64,000 nucleotides of DNA from NORP240 sp046047495 (GTDB lineage Bacteria; Pseudomonadota; Gammaproteobacteria; Pseudomonadales; Pseudohongiellaceae): the NCBI GenBank assembly GCA_046047495.1, contig JBJOHV010000089.1, positions 33,055-97,054 on the forward strand, read 5' to 3'. Of this stretch, positions 55,388-64,000 are shown piece after piece (the stretch's first letter is position 1; the number at the start of each line of letters is the position of its first letter). Made by a program: the position numbers and the translations under genes. Under the pieces are notes generated by a model. That model saw only the letters and a list, made by a program, of their open reading frames with translations, had not been told where the DNA came from and did not search any database.

Positions 55388-55618
55388 TCAGCGATACTGT
55401 GGAATATGCGGAGTGTTAAGGCTATTTGATTCCTGGCAATAGTCTTCACCGCTCAATCCGGTAAACTTCACCCATTGGCCAATACAGGAGAATGCCCGGT
55501 GAAGACTTTTGTCCCCAACGTACTTCTAAGCTTCGTATTGCTGGTTCCCGTTCTCGGTCAGTGGCAATTTCCCCTTGTCGATTCAATAACAGGCTTGCGG
55601 TCCCTGCGTACCGGGACG
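55388..55618. other. 231-base convergent intergenic region
   Basis: Between the stops of the DUF454 and DUF2189 genes. It holds the long inverted repeat described separately. A GTG frame from 55500 (VKTFVPNVLLSF...) is hydrophobic and has AGGAG nearby, but runs into the DUF2189 gene and has no family signature, so no gene is called. Confidence 0.4.
55441..55507. repeat. 10-base inverted repeat spaced by 47 bases
   Basis: AGTCTTCACC at 55441-55450 is the exact reverse complement of GGTGAAGACT at 55498-55507, and most flanking bases also pair (GGCAAT against TTTGTC). It lies between two convergent genes and could form a long transcript-end structure. Confidence 0.3.
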
Positions 55619-56437
55619 TCACCCTTGGACCACCAGCCTGCGATAAAGGTGCCAGGTGGCATGCCCAAGGATCGGCAATGCCAGGGCCAGGCCGATCAGC
55701 ATCAGCGCGGTGCCTGCCGCAAGGATCAGGGCAACGATCAGGCCCCATACCATGATGACGCCCATATTGGAAAATACCGCCCGCACCGACACGCTGATGG
55801 CCGTGAATGAGGTGACCGGCTTGTCCAGGGTCAGGGGAAAGGAAACCACGGAGATGGCCAGGGCCGCAAAGGCAAACAGAAAGCCGACAAAGTTGCCGTA
55901 GGCTATCAGCAGCACGCCTTCCCGGGTGGTGAACAGCTGATTGACGAAAGCGCCGAGAGTATCCGGCAGAGTGGTGCCGAACAGGCCGAAGAAGATGAGC
56001 TCCGCCATGTACAGCCAGAACACATACAGGGCCGCCATGAGGATCGACAGAGCCAGTATGGGTGCAAACGCTGCCGTGTGAATGAACTCGAACGCGGAAG
56101 ACCAGTGGATTTTGCGGCCTTCTTCGCGCTGGCGGCTGATCTCGAAGAACGCGATGGCCACGATGGGGCCGATGAGGGTCAGGCCGGCCACCAGGGGAAA
56201 TGCCAGATAGCGCAGATCCTGGCCAAACGAACCGGCGGAGACCAGCAGTGCGCTGATACCGTAGAAGAGTACGATGAAAGGCACTGACACCAGCGGATTG
56301 TCGCTGTAATCCCGATAGCCTTTGATCAGACAATCCCGCAGATCACCCAGCCCGATGCGACGGGTTTCGATCTGCTGCGGGGTCAGGCTGATGTCCCTGA
56401 ATGAAACAGTCTTCTCTTTACCAGTCAGTGCAGTCAT
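55619..56437 (-). CDS. DUF2189 integral membrane protein
   Basis: The 272-residue protein has about six membrane helices: YSDNPLVSVPFIVLFYGISA, LAFPLVAGLTLIGPIVAIAFFE, HTAAFAPILALSILMAALYV, and three more to the C-terminus. The conserved FFEISRQREEGRKIHW loop of DUF2189 is present. The function is unknown; members often lie near cytochrome oxidase genes, which is not so here. The ATG at 56437 has AGGAGG ten bases before it and is preferred to an in-frame start 30 codons upstream. Confidence 0.85.
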   Translation of the reverse strand: MTALTGKEKTVSFRDISLTPQQIETRRIGLGDLRDCLIKGYRDYSDNPLVSVPFIVLFYGISALLVSAGSFGQDLRYLAFPLVAGLTLIGPIVAIAFFEISRQREEGRKIHWSSAFEFIHTAAFAPILALSILMAALYVFWLYMAELIFFGLFGTTLPDTLGAFVNQLFTTREGVLLIAYGNFVGFLFAFAALAISVVSFPLTLDKPVTSFTAISVSVRAVFSNMGVIMVWGLIVALILAAGTALMLIGLALALPILGHATWHLYRRLVVQG

Positions 56438-56643
56438 ACGGATACCGCCTCCTGTGCTGTTACGTTCTGCAGCATGGGCAGGTACAGTCGTGCGAAAATG
56501 CACTACCAAGGCATACCGGATGGACAACCGCCTGATCGGTAGATTCGCTATCTGACCTCCACATGCGCAGAAATCATTGAAAAAGCGAGCCGGTGATCAG
56601 TCTACTACCGAAGCCGCCAAGTGAACACCCCAGGGAAAATCAC

Positions 56644-59133
56644 GTGACCGACTACCCAATTCTCGACGTGCTGCCGGCCATCCGCGAGGTGTTGCGGCAA
56701 CATCCGCGCCTGGTGCTGGAAGCTCCACCCGGTGCCGGCAAGACCACCCAGGTGCCCCTGGCGTTGCTGGCCGAACCCTGGTGTGAAGGACGCAAGCTGC
56801 TGATGCTGGAGCCCCGCCGGGTCGCCGCCCGCGCAGCGGCGCTGTTCATGGCGGCCCAGTGTCAAGAAGCGGTGGGCGACACCGTGGGCTATCGCATCCG
56901 ATTCGAAAACCGAGTGTCCGCCGCCACCCGCATCGAGGTGGTCACCGAAGGCATCCTCACCCGCATGCTGCAGGATGACCCGGCTCTGGAAGGTGTGGCC
57001 GGCATCCTGTTCGACGAGTTCCATGAACGCCACCTGGCCAGTGATCTGGGCCTGGCCCTGGCTCTCGATGTGCAACAGTCCCTGCGGGAGGACCTGCGCC
57101 TGGTGATCATGTCCGCCACCCTGGATGGCGAGCGCCTGGCAGACAAAGTGAATGCCCGGCGCATCAGCAGCAGCGGCCGCAGTTACCCGGTGCACATCGC
57201 CCACTTCCCCGCCCTGCGCAATGAAGCACTGCCTCAGCAGGTGCGCCGCTGCATCACCCAGGCATTGGAACGGCATCCGGGTGACATCCTGGTATTTCTG
57301 CCGGGCCAGCGGGAAATCTTCCAGGTCAAGCCCTTGCTCGAATCACTGCAACGGCAGGATATCGACGTGCAGACTCTGTATGGCGATATGCCCCTGGCTC
57401 AGCAGACCGCAGCACTGTCTCCCGCCACCGGCGGCAGGCGCCGCATCGTGCTGGCCACCAATCTGGCCGAATCCTCCCTGACCCTGCCGGGCATCCGCAC
57501 CGTGATCGACTCGGGGCTGGCACGGGAACCCCGCTTCGATCCGGCCACAGGGTTTTCCCGGCTGGAGACCGTGGGCATCGCCCGCGACTCCGCCGACCAG
57601 CGGACTGGCCGCGCCGGACGGGTGGCGGACGGCTGGTGCTATCGGCTGTGGTCCACGGGGCAGGCCTTGCTGCCGTCGCGCAATCCCGAAATCGCCACCG
57701 TGGATCTCACCGGCCTGGCCCTGGAACTGGCGGCCTGGGGCAACAGCGATCTGGCGTTTGTGGATCCGCCACCCCGGGGAGCTCTGGCAGCCGGTCAGGA
57801 CCTTCTGCAACGCCTGGACGCCCTGGATCAGCAACTGCGTATCACCCCGCTTGGCCAACGGGTGCTGGAACTGGGCACCCACCCCCGACTGGCCGTCATG
57901 CTGCTGTCTGCCACCGATGATGAAGACAAGGCCCTGGCCTGCGACCTGGCCGCCCTTATGGAGTCACGTGACCCCCTTTCAGGCGAGCGCAGGGATGACT
58001 GGCAGAGTCGCTGGCTGGCGCTGGCCGCCCACCGGCACAGTCCCCAGAGTCTGGAAAACGGGGTTTCCCGCGCCGCTCTGGATAGTATCGACCAGATGGC
58101 AGGGCAGTGGCGCCGTCGCCTGGGTGTGCGGATACAACCCCCCAGGCACATCGACTCAGCCGCCATCGGAGCACTGCTGTGCCATGCCTACCCGGATCGC
58201 ATCGCCCATGGCCTGGCAGGCGATGCCGGTCGGTATCAACTGAGCAACGGCCGCGGCGCACGCCTGCCCGAAGGCAGCCCTCTGCGGGGTGAACCCTGGC
58301 TGGTGGTCAGCGAACTGCGGCACGAAGCCCGGGACAGCCTCATTCTGCGGGCGGCACCGGTGGATGAGAACCGCCTGCAAAGGGAATTCCCCGAGCGCTT
58401 CATCACAGAGGATGCCGTACGTTGGGACGAGGACAGCCGCGCACTGCTGAATCGCCGCGAGACCCGCTTCGATCAGATCCTGCTGGACAGCCGGCCGGCT
58501 GGTCGGCCCGATCCCCAGCAGGCCGCCCAGGCGCTCTGCGATGCCGTGGCGGGTTACGGCCTGGACTGCCTGCCCTGGAATGACAGATTGCGCCAGTGGC
58601 AGCAGCGGGCCGTCTGCCTGCGCAACTGGATGCCGGAGCTGAATCTGCCGGACCTCGATTTTCCAGCTCTGCTGGCCGCCCGGCAGCAGTGGCTCTACCC
58701 GGCCTTGCTCGGCAAATTCCGTCTCGATGCCCTGCAGACCGATGAACTGGCCCAGGCGCTGCTGTCCATGCTGGACTGGCAACAGCAGCAGGCCCTGGAG
58801 CGGCACTCTCCGACCCATGTACGGGTTCCCTCCGGTCTGGACCGTCCCATCAGCTATGCCGCCGGATCCAACCCCGTCCTGTCCATCAAACTCCAGGAAC
58901 TGTTTGGACTGGGGGAGACGCCGCGCATTGCCGCCGGCCGGATTCCCCTCACCCTGCACCTGCTGTCACCGGGCGGCAAGCCGCTACAGGTCACCCAGGA
59001 CCTGCGCAGCTTTTGGAACACCACCTACCCGGAAGTCAAAAAGGAAATGAAAGGCCGCTATCCCCGCCACCCCTGGCCCGATGATCCCTGGAATGCCACG
59101 GCCACCCACCGGGCCAAACCCCGCGGTACCTGA
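56644..59133 (+). CDS. hrpB: ATP-dependent helicase HrpB
   Basis: DEAH/RHA-type helicase of 829 residues. It has Walker A EAPPGAGKTTQVPLALL, motif II as DEFHER, SAT in VIMSATLDG, and motif VI DQRTGRAGRVADG. The helicase-associated HA2 region follows and the HrpB-specific C-terminal domain ends near YPEVKKEMKGRYPRHPWPDD. The physiological role is unclear in bacteria. The start used is GTG at 56644 (VTDYPILDVLPAI), eight bases after AGGG, because homologues begin LPIxxVLPA; another GTG 17 codons earlier has no support. Confidence 0.94.
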   Translation: MTDYPILDVLPAIREVLRQHPRLVLEAPPGAGKTTQVPLALLAEPWCEGRKLLMLEPRRVAARAAALFMAAQCQEAVGDTVGYRIRFENRVSAATRIEVVTEGILTRMLQDDPALEGVAGILFDEFHERHLASDLGLALALDVQQSLREDLRLVIMSATLDGERLADKVNARRISSSGRSYPVHIAHFPALRNEALPQQVRRCITQALERHPGDILVFLPGQREIFQVKPLLESLQRQDIDVQTLYGDMPLAQQTAALSPATGGRRRIVLATNLAESSLTLPGIRTVIDSGLAREPRFDPATGFSRLETVGIARDSADQRTGRAGRVADGWCYRLWSTGQALLPSRNPEIATVDLTGLALELAAWGNSDLAFVDPPPRGALAAGQDLLQRLDALDQQLRITPLGQRVLELGTHPRLAVMLLSATDDEDKALACDLAALMESRDPLSGERRDDWQSRWLALAAHRHSPQSLENGVSRAALDSIDQMAGQWRRRLGVRIQPPRHIDSAAIGALLCHAYPDRIAHGLAGDAGRYQLSNGRGARLPEGSPLRGEPWLVVSELRHEARDSLILRAAPVDENRLQREFPERFITEDAVRWDEDSRALLNRRETRFDQILLDSRPAGRPDPQQAAQALCDAVAGYGLDCLPWNDRLRQWQQRAVCLRNWMPELNLPDLDFPALLAARQQWLYPALLGKFRLDALQTDELAQALLSMLDWQQQQALERHSPTHVRVPSGLDRPISYAAGSNPVLSIKLQELFGLGETPRIAAGRIPLTLHLLSPGGKPLQVTQDLRSFWNTTYPEVKKEMKGRYPRHPWPDDPWNATATHRAKPRGT

Positions 59134-59198
59134 GACTGATTTTTATGTCCCGGTAGGGTAACCTCAGCATGCGATTCCACAATCCGAGGCCAGGCATC

Positions 59199-60719
59199 AT
59201 GAACGGTTTGAAATTCCTTCTGCTGGTGCTGATACCCACCGCCCTGTACGGCCAGGCTGCGGATTACCGGACCGTGCGCGACTGGCGTCTGGATCATGAG
59301 CGGCAGATCATCGACACCTATTTCGAACTGCTGGCGCTGCCCAATGTGGCGCGGGATGACGGCGACGTCAGCGCCAATGCCCACTGGCTCGTTGAGGCCA
59401 TGACGGCCCGCGGGTTTGCGGTCAGCACCTCCGCCGAACCTTACCCAAATCATGCCCGTGCACCGGTGGTGTTTGGCCGCTACACCGCCACAGATCCCGA
59501 AGGCACCCTGCTGTTGTACATCCATTACGATGGTCAGCCGGTCGATCCCCGGCAATGGACCTTCTGCCCGCCTTTCGAACCTTGCCTGGTGGCCGACGGT
59601 GCGCCCCTGCCGCCGGATGCCGCCCGACAGAGTTTTGATCCCGAGTGGCGCATCTATGCCCGTTCCGCATCCGACGACAAGGCCCCCATCATGTCCTTGT
59701 TAGGTGCCATGGATGCCCTTGCGGCCACCGGCCAGACGCCCCGCTGGAATCTGATCATGGTCCTCGACGGCCAGGAGGAATCCGGCTCCGCCAACTTCCG
59801 TCACTACCTGAACAGTCATCCCGGGGAGTTCGGCGCCGACCTGGCCATTGCCCTGGACGGACCGCGCCACCCCAGCGGCCTGCCCACGATGTATTACGGC
59901 GTGCGCGGCGGTGCCTCCCTGCTGCTCAAAGTGCACACGGCCCAGCAGGACCTGCACAGCGGCAATTACGGCAACTGGGCACCCGATCCATCCATCGCCC
60001 TGGGACGCTTGTTAGCATCCATGAAAGACGACAGCGGCAGGGTCAGCATCGCCGGTTTCTATGACCAGGTGGTGCCCCTGACCCCCGCCGAGCAGTCGGC
60101 CCTGGCAGCCATTCCGGATATCGAACAGCAACTGGCGGCGACCTTTGGCATCGCGGCACCGGAGCAGGCGGACACCCGTCTGGAGACCAAATTGAACTGG
60201 CCCACCCTCAACGTGCTGGCCATGGATGCCGGCGGCGGTCTCGGTGCGCCCTCCCGCACGGCCATACCCGCATTCGCCCAGGCCCGCATCGCCATGCGGC
60301 TGGTCAATGGCATCGACCCCCAGCGGCAGCTGCAGCTGGTGATCGAGCACGTGCGCGCCCAGGGTTACCATGTGGTGGAGAACCGTGATCCGGATTTCGC
60401 GGAACTGCAGGCCCATGGCAAACTCGCCAGCATCCATTATGGCGGCGGCAGCCGGGCCAGCCGGGTGTCCCTGGAGGAACCCCTGGCAGCCCGTGTGGCG
60501 CAGGCGCTGACCCTGGATGGTGTGACCCCGGTGCAATTGCCGACCCTGGGGGGCAGCCTGCCCTTTGGGGATTTTTCCGAGGGACTGGGCATCCCCACCG
60601 TGGGTGTTGCCCTGGTGAATCATGACAACAACCAGCACGGACCCGATGAGAATCTCAAGCTGCTCAATCTTTGGCAGGGCATCGAGATCCTGGCCCGCAT
60701 CCTGACCCTGGAGCCATGA
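59199..60719 (+). CDS. exported M20-family metallopeptidase
   Basis: The 506-residue protein has a signal peptide (MNGLKFLLLVLIPTALYG-QA). The peptidase M20 fold carries metal ligands in YIHYDGQPVD (His), RSASDDKAP (bridging Asp), DGQEESGS (catalytic Glu and ligand) and the C-terminal NQHGPDEN (His). Family members cleave dipeptides or acyl-amino acids; periplasmic location here suggests peptide scavenging or wall-peptide recycling. The ATG at 59199 follows GAGG by nine bases and opens the signal peptide; an ATG ten codons earlier is possible. It is coupled to the VanX-like gene. Confidence 0.9.
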   Translation: MNGLKFLLLVLIPTALYGQAADYRTVRDWRLDHERQIIDTYFELLALPNVARDDGDVSANAHWLVEAMTARGFAVSTSAEPYPNHARAPVVFGRYTATDPEGTLLLYIHYDGQPVDPRQWTFCPPFEPCLVADGAPLPPDAARQSFDPEWRIYARSASDDKAPIMSLLGAMDALAATGQTPRWNLIMVLDGQEESGSANFRHYLNSHPGEFGADLAIALDGPRHPSGLPTMYYGVRGGASLLLKVHTAQQDLHSGNYGNWAPDPSIALGRLLASMKDDSGRVSIAGFYDQVVPLTPAEQSALAAIPDIEQQLAATFGIAAPEQADTRLETKLNWPTLNVLAMDAGGGLGAPSRTAIPAFAQARIAMRLVNGIDPQRQLQLVIEHVRAQGYHVVENRDPDFAELQAHGKLASIHYGGGSRASRVSLEEPLAARVAQALTLDGVTPVQLPTLGGSLPFGDFSEGLGIPTVGVALVNHDNNQHGPDENLKLLNLWQGIEILARILTLEP

Positions 60720-61474
60720 GCAGCCTGAGCCATCACAGCCTGTCCCTGGTCTGTCTGGCGATCCTGGTGTCCGCCTGTTCCCTGCCCGCTAGCCAGGCCC
60801 GGCTACAGCCGCTGGTGAATGTCAGCGACCTGGAACCTTCCATTCAACTGGATATCCGCTATATCACCACCAACAACTTCCTCGGCCGGCCGGTGGACGG
60901 CTATGAGGCCGGTCATTGCCTGCTGACCGCGCCGGCCGCAACTGCTCTGCAGGAGGCGCAACGATCGGCCCTGGCGCGCGGTTACTCACTCAAGGTTTAT
61001 GATTGCTATCGCCCTCAGCGGGCAGTGGATCACTTCGTGCGCTGGGCGCAGGATCCCGCAGACCAGCTGATGAAGGGCGCCTTCTATCCCGCAGTGCCCA
61101 AGGAACGCCTGTTTGAACTTGGCTATATCGCCGCCAGGTCAGGACACAGCCGCGGCAGCACGGTTGATCTCACCCTGGTTCCCCTAGGCAGGGATCTGCC
61201 TGTTGCTTCCGAACCCGCTTCCACATTCGATTGCCGGGCTGGGATTGCCGGCCGCTATCCGGATAACAGCCTGGACATGGGAACCGGCTATGATTGCTTC
61301 GATGTTCTGTCCCACACGGATCACACCGATATTACCGGTGATGCGCGCCGCAACCGCGACCTGTTGCGTGACATCATGAGCGCGGCGGGCTTCGTGAATT
61401 ACGATCAGGAGTGGTGGCATTACACCCTGGCCGATGAACCGTATGCAGATACCTATTTCGATAGTCCCACATAA
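60716..61474 (+). CDS. VanX/DdpX-type D-Ala-D-Ala dipeptidase, lipoprotein
   Basis: The 252-residue protein has a lipobox (ILVSAC, Cys21), so it is membrane-anchored on the periplasmic side. The M15D zinc-peptidase signature is SGHSRGSTVDL (metal His and Asp) and EWWHY at the C-terminus (catalytic Glu, third ligand His). The transition-state Arg lies in YRPQRAVDHF. D-alanyl-D-alanine hydrolysis is the known activity of the family. There is no van gene set, so peptidoglycan-peptide turnover is more likely than vancomycin resistance. It overlaps the M20 gene by four bases; the pair would degrade peptides in sequence. Confidence 0.9.
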   Translation: MSSLSHHSLSLVCLAILVSACSLPASQARLQPLVNVSDLEPSIQLDIRYITTNNFLGRPVDGYEAGHCLLTAPAATALQEAQRSALARGYSLKVYDCYRPQRAVDHFVRWAQDPADQLMKGAFYPAVPKERLFELGYIAARSGHSRGSTVDLTLVPLGRDLPVASEPASTFDCRAGIAGRYPDNSLDMGTGYDCFDVLSHTDHTDITGDARRNRDLLRDIMSAAGFVNYDQEWWHYTLADEPYADTYFDSPT

Positions 61475-61499
61475 ATTGATGCACACCGGAAGAACCACA

Positions 61500-62228
61500 A
61501 TGAACGGAACACTGAAGAGACTGCTGGCCCTGTCATTACCACCGCTGCTGCTACATGGTTGCACCGCGACCATCGTCGATCCAGGTTCACTCGGCGCCCA
61601 GGACATTCTGGCGGCCGTGGCCCGCACCTATGCCGAAGCGCAAACCTATGTGGACGAGGGCCGTCTGGAGGAAGCAGTCCAGACCCGGGGCATGACCATC
61701 ACCACGGACCGCCCCTTCAGCATCGCCTTTGTGCGCCCGGACAAATTCCGTTTCCAGTTCACCGACCCCAACGGCATCCGGCTGGATTCGGGACGCACCA
61801 GCAATATATCGATTGTCTGGCGCGACGGCGATGACGTGCAGTCCTGGTGGGATCTCAATGCCGGTGTACAACAGCACCGCGATCTGGCCACCGCACTCAC
61901 CGGGCCTGCGGGCATCTCCCGCAGTGCGGCACTCATCACGCCCGCCCTGCTGCTGCCCGGGGAAGTGTCGGAGGAAGCACTGACCGACATGCCCAATGCC
62001 AGGCGCCTGGAAGACCAGCCCTGCGGCGAGCTGCAATGTTTTCGGATCGAGGGTGATTTCGGTGACGGCCGGCCCGTGATCTGGGTGGACCAGTCCCAGT
62101 ACCTGGTACGCCGGGTGGAGAACATCTTCACGGTGCGGGACAACCGCTACTTCATCACCTTGTTCTATGAGCCCAGGATCGACATCGACGTGCCGGACGA
62201 TGCCCTCGCGTTTGCCCCGCCGCAATGA
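61500..62228 (+). CDS. LolA/LolB-like lipoprotein of unknown role
   Basis: The 242-residue protein begins MNGTLKRLLALSLPPLLLHGC, with the lipobox at Cys21. Segments RPFSIAFVRPDKFRFQFTD, SWWDLNAGVQ and RRVENIFTVRDNRYFITLFYEP follow the pattern of the LolA-like half-barrel (also DUF2092), a fold that carries lipids or lipoproteins across the periplasm. The start is fixed by GGAAGA eight bases before the ATG at 61500. It overlaps the phosphatidyltransferase gene by four bases, which suggests a job in handling the product of that enzyme; this is inference. Confidence 0.72.
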   Translation: MNGTLKRLLALSLPPLLLHGCTATIVDPGSLGAQDILAAVARTYAEAQTYVDEGRLEEAVQTRGMTITTDRPFSIAFVRPDKFRFQFTDPNGIRLDSGRTSNISIVWRDGDDVQSWWDLNAGVQQHRDLATALTGPAGISRSAALITPALLLPGEVSEEALTDMPNARRLEDQPCGELQCFRIEGDFGDGRPVIWVDQSQYLVRRVENIFTVRDNRYFITLFYEPRIDIDVPDDALAFAPPQ

Positions 62229-63316
62229 AAAGGGAACTGCGCTGCAGCGCCCTGCTGGGTGGCTGTGCCTTGCTGGGTGTCTGCATTCCACTTGCCTTGA
62301 TGCAGGGCTGGCCGTGGGCTGGCCGCTGGTTGCTGACCAGCCTGTTGCTGTGGGTGCTGGTATGGATGCAGGCCTGGCGGCGCCGTGACCTCAACCGCCT
62401 GTCACCGGAGTCACCACCCTACCCCGATCTCGGTCTTGCCAATCACCTGACCCTGCTGCGTGGTTGGTTGATCGCCGCCACCGGCGGATTCCTGTTGTTG
62501 CCCGGTATTGACGGATTCATCGCCTGGATACCCGCCGCGCTCTATTCAGTCGCCGCCATTCTGGATCGTATCGACGGACACCTGGCACGCCGCAACTCCC
62601 GCATCAGCCTGCTGGGCAGTGAGCTGGATACGGTCTTCGATGCCCTGGGCCTGTTGATGGCTCCGCTGCTGGCGGTCCTGCTGGGCAAGGTGCATGTCAG
62701 TTACCTGCTGGTCAGCGTGGCCTACTATGTGTTCATCGCCGGCATACGTTGGCGCCGGGCCCACGGCCTCCCCGTTCACCCTCTTGCCCCCAGCCCACTG
62801 CGCCGCGCCCTGGCCGGCTTCCAGATGGGCTATGTGGCGGTGGTCCTGTGGCCGCCCTTTGATGCCCAGGTCACTGTACCGGCAGGGTTTGGATTCATGG
62901 TGCCGGTGCTGGCCGGGTTTGTCGTCGACTGGCTTGTGGTCAGTGGTCGTATCGATCACCGGAAACCGTCGGTGGCAGCCTGGTTTTCACGCTTTCATTC
63001 GCTCAGTGATTCCGTACTGCAACCCCTGTTGCGGGTGATCGCCACCGTGGCAATCTTCATTCTCGCGCCGCTGCCGAACTCGTTCATGGCGGATAGCCTG
63101 TGGTTGGCGGCCATCCTGCTGATACTGGGCATCGGCGGACGCCTGGCGGCCCTGGCCGTGCTCGTGCTGCTGGCCAGGCAGTTTCCGGTCGCCTCGGTTG
63201 GGCCGGTTGGGCTGATGGCATTGTTTGCAGCCACCGGCATCCTGCTGTTGGGGTGTGGGCGCTTCTCGCTCTGGCAGGGGGATGATCGCTGGGTCAATGA
63301 TGGGAACAACGCCTGA
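62225..63316 (+). CDS. CDP-alcohol phosphatidyltransferase family membrane enzyme
   Basis: The 363-residue protein has about eight membrane helices. The full catalytic signature of the family is present around residues 113-138: DRIDGHLARR, then G and two spaced Asp in GSELDTVFDAL, giving all four metal and nucleotide Asp. Members join a CDP-linked lipid or polyol to an alcohol to form phospholipids. The 360-residue length and the extra helices on both sides differ from PgsA and PssA (about 180-280), so the product is open. It is coupled to the LolA-like gene before it and the flippase after it. Confidence 0.88.
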   Translation: MKRELRCSALLGGCALLGVCIPLALMQGWPWAGRWLLTSLLLWVLVWMQAWRRRDLNRLSPESPPYPDLGLANHLTLLRGWLIAATGGFLLLPGIDGFIAWIPAALYSVAAILDRIDGHLARRNSRISLLGSELDTVFDALGLLMAPLLAVLLGKVHVSYLLVSVAYYVFIAGIRWRRAHGLPVHPLAPSPLRRALAGFQMGYVAVVLWPPFDAQVTVPAGFGFMVPVLAGFVVDWLVVSGRIDHRKPSVAAWFSRFHSLSDSVLQPLLRVIATVAIFILAPLPNSFMADSLWLAAILLILGIGGRLAALAVLVLLARQFPVASVGPVGLMALFAATGILLLGCGRFSLWQGDDRWVNDGNNA

Positions 63317-64000
63317 TGTCCTACCGGTCCATCGGAGCGCTGTTATGGCTGGCGGCACTGGCCATGGTGATCTGGATTCTGCGCCAGCTGCCCCTGGATT
63401 CCATTCTGCAGACCCTGGCGGGTCTGTCCTGGCGGCAGTGGCTGGCCTGGACCGCTGCCAATACCATCGTCCTGTTGCTCGGCACCCTGCGCTGGCAGGT
63501 GCTTACCCGTCTGCTGGGCCTGCCGGTGACGTTCCTGCAACTGCTGCTGGTGCGCCAGGCCGGACAACTGATCAGTTTCCTGACCCCGGGCCCCCAGTTC
63601 GGCGGTGAACCCTTCCAGATTTATTGGCTCTGTCGGCGCTTCAAATCCCCGCTGCACAGCGCGGTGCTGGGGCTGGGGCTGGATCGCTTCTATGAACTGT
63701 GGATCAACTTTTCGATCCTGATCCTGGGAATCGTCCTGCTGATGCTGACACCCGCGGCCCAGGGTGCCGCCGAGTGGCAGCGGGTGCTGGGAATTCTCGT
63801 ACTGCTGGTCGTGCTGCTGTCATGTCTGGCCTGGGTGGTGATGAGCCGGCCGGGGTGGCTGACCGCGCACCTGGAAAAAACCGTGGGCCGCTGGCTGCGG
63901 AATCCTCGTCTGCAAAGCTTAGGCTCACACTGGCAGGCCCTGGGTGATGATCTGCGCAAGGTCACAGCCTCCGGCAGACCCGCATTGTGGCTCGCCCTGC
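63316..64000 (+). CDS. flippase-like membrane protein (LPG synthase TM-region/UPF0104), 3'-truncated by the window edge
   Basis: The visible 228 residues contain at least five membrane helices, with LISFLTPGPQFGGEPFQIYWL, the hallmark loop of the MprF/AglD2 transmembrane domain (UPF0104). MprF uses this domain to flip aminoacylated phosphatidylglycerol; free-standing copies are presumed lipid transporters. The ATG shares one base with the phosphatidyltransferase stop (TGATG). No synthetase domain is visible, but the C-terminus is outside the window. Confidence 0.85.
   Translation, partial: MSYRSIGALLWLAALAMVIWILRQLPLDSILQTLAGLSWRQWLAWTAANTIVLLLGTLRWQVLTRLLGLPVTFLQLLLVRQAGQLISFLTPGPQFGGEPFQIYWLCRRFKSPLHSAVLGLGLDRFYELWINFSILILGIVLLMLTPAAQGAAEWQRVLGILVLLVVLLSCLAWVVMSRPGWLTAHLEKTVGRWLRNPRLQSLGSHWQALGDDLRKVTASGRPALWLAL

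Noticed and set aside
55475..55810. Possible small hydrophobic protein between DUF454 and DUF2189
   Set aside because: Loses its hydrophobic character after 25 codons and runs antisense into the DUF2189 gene; no family match.
60716..61474. Vancomycin-resistance cluster
   Set aside because: Only a VanX-like gene is present; no VanA-type ligase, VanH dehydrogenase or VanRS pair is seen, and the host is Gram-negative.

Overview
The window is GC-rich, densely coded DNA from a free-living gammaproteobacterium. The evidence is the fused nuoCD gene in a complete 13-gene complex I operon, the fimV-truA-trpF and prmB-aroC gene orders, the DUF4892-sixA-DUF4389-gpsA block known from Pseudomonadales/Cellvibrionales, and a secreted cytochrome c domain of a kind I associate with marine Cellvibrionales. 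Placement below class level is inference. I saw no tRNA, rRNA, CRISPR array, insertion sequence or phage gene.

Layout. 1-9436 (minus): prmB, aroC, leuC, leuD, asd, fimV, truA and the 5' part of trpF; leuB is absent from its usual place. 9498-10097 (plus): folE. 10119-13893 (minus): DUF4892 protein, sixA, DUF4389 protein, gpsA and a methyltransferase. 13909-29258 (minus): nuoA to nuoN with mostly 4-base overlaps, ending in an orphan RnfG-like flavoprotein gene. 29555-33461: CBS-domain protein, MaoC-type dehydratase, serine hydrolase (plus) and a PqaA-like secreted protein. 33510-37873 (minus): hybrid sensor kinase overlapping a REC-EAL phosphodiesterase, a two-gene c-di-GMP signalling unit. 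37901-41335 (minus): a thioesterase and a second hybrid kinase with a periplasmic binding-protein-like sensor. 41671-48067 (plus): four exported redox proteins. 48089-55387: ABC exporter, MDR oxidoreductase, an unrecognised secreted protein, DUF885 lipoprotein, beta-hydroxyacid dehydrogenase and a DUF454 membrane protein behind a sigma-54-like promoter. 55619-64000: DUF2189 protein, hrpB, then a tight run of M20 peptidase, VanX-like lipoprotein, LolA-like lipoprotein, CDP-alcohol phosphatidyltransferase and a flippase cut by the window end.

Most interesting region: 38384-48067. A DUF1592/1588/1585-like multidomain cytochrome, a Tat-exported DUF1501 protein, a dihaem cytochrome c and a PQQ dehydrogenase carrying the Asp-x-Asp signature of lanthanide-dependent enzymes lie divergent from a hybrid histidine kinase. 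CRP-type TGTGA-N6-TCACA palindromes sit at both ends of the kinase gene. I read this as a regulated periplasmic oxidation system of unknown substrate. Second are the RnfG-like protein appended to complex I and the dipeptidase/lipoprotein/phospholipid-synthase/flippase operon at the right end.
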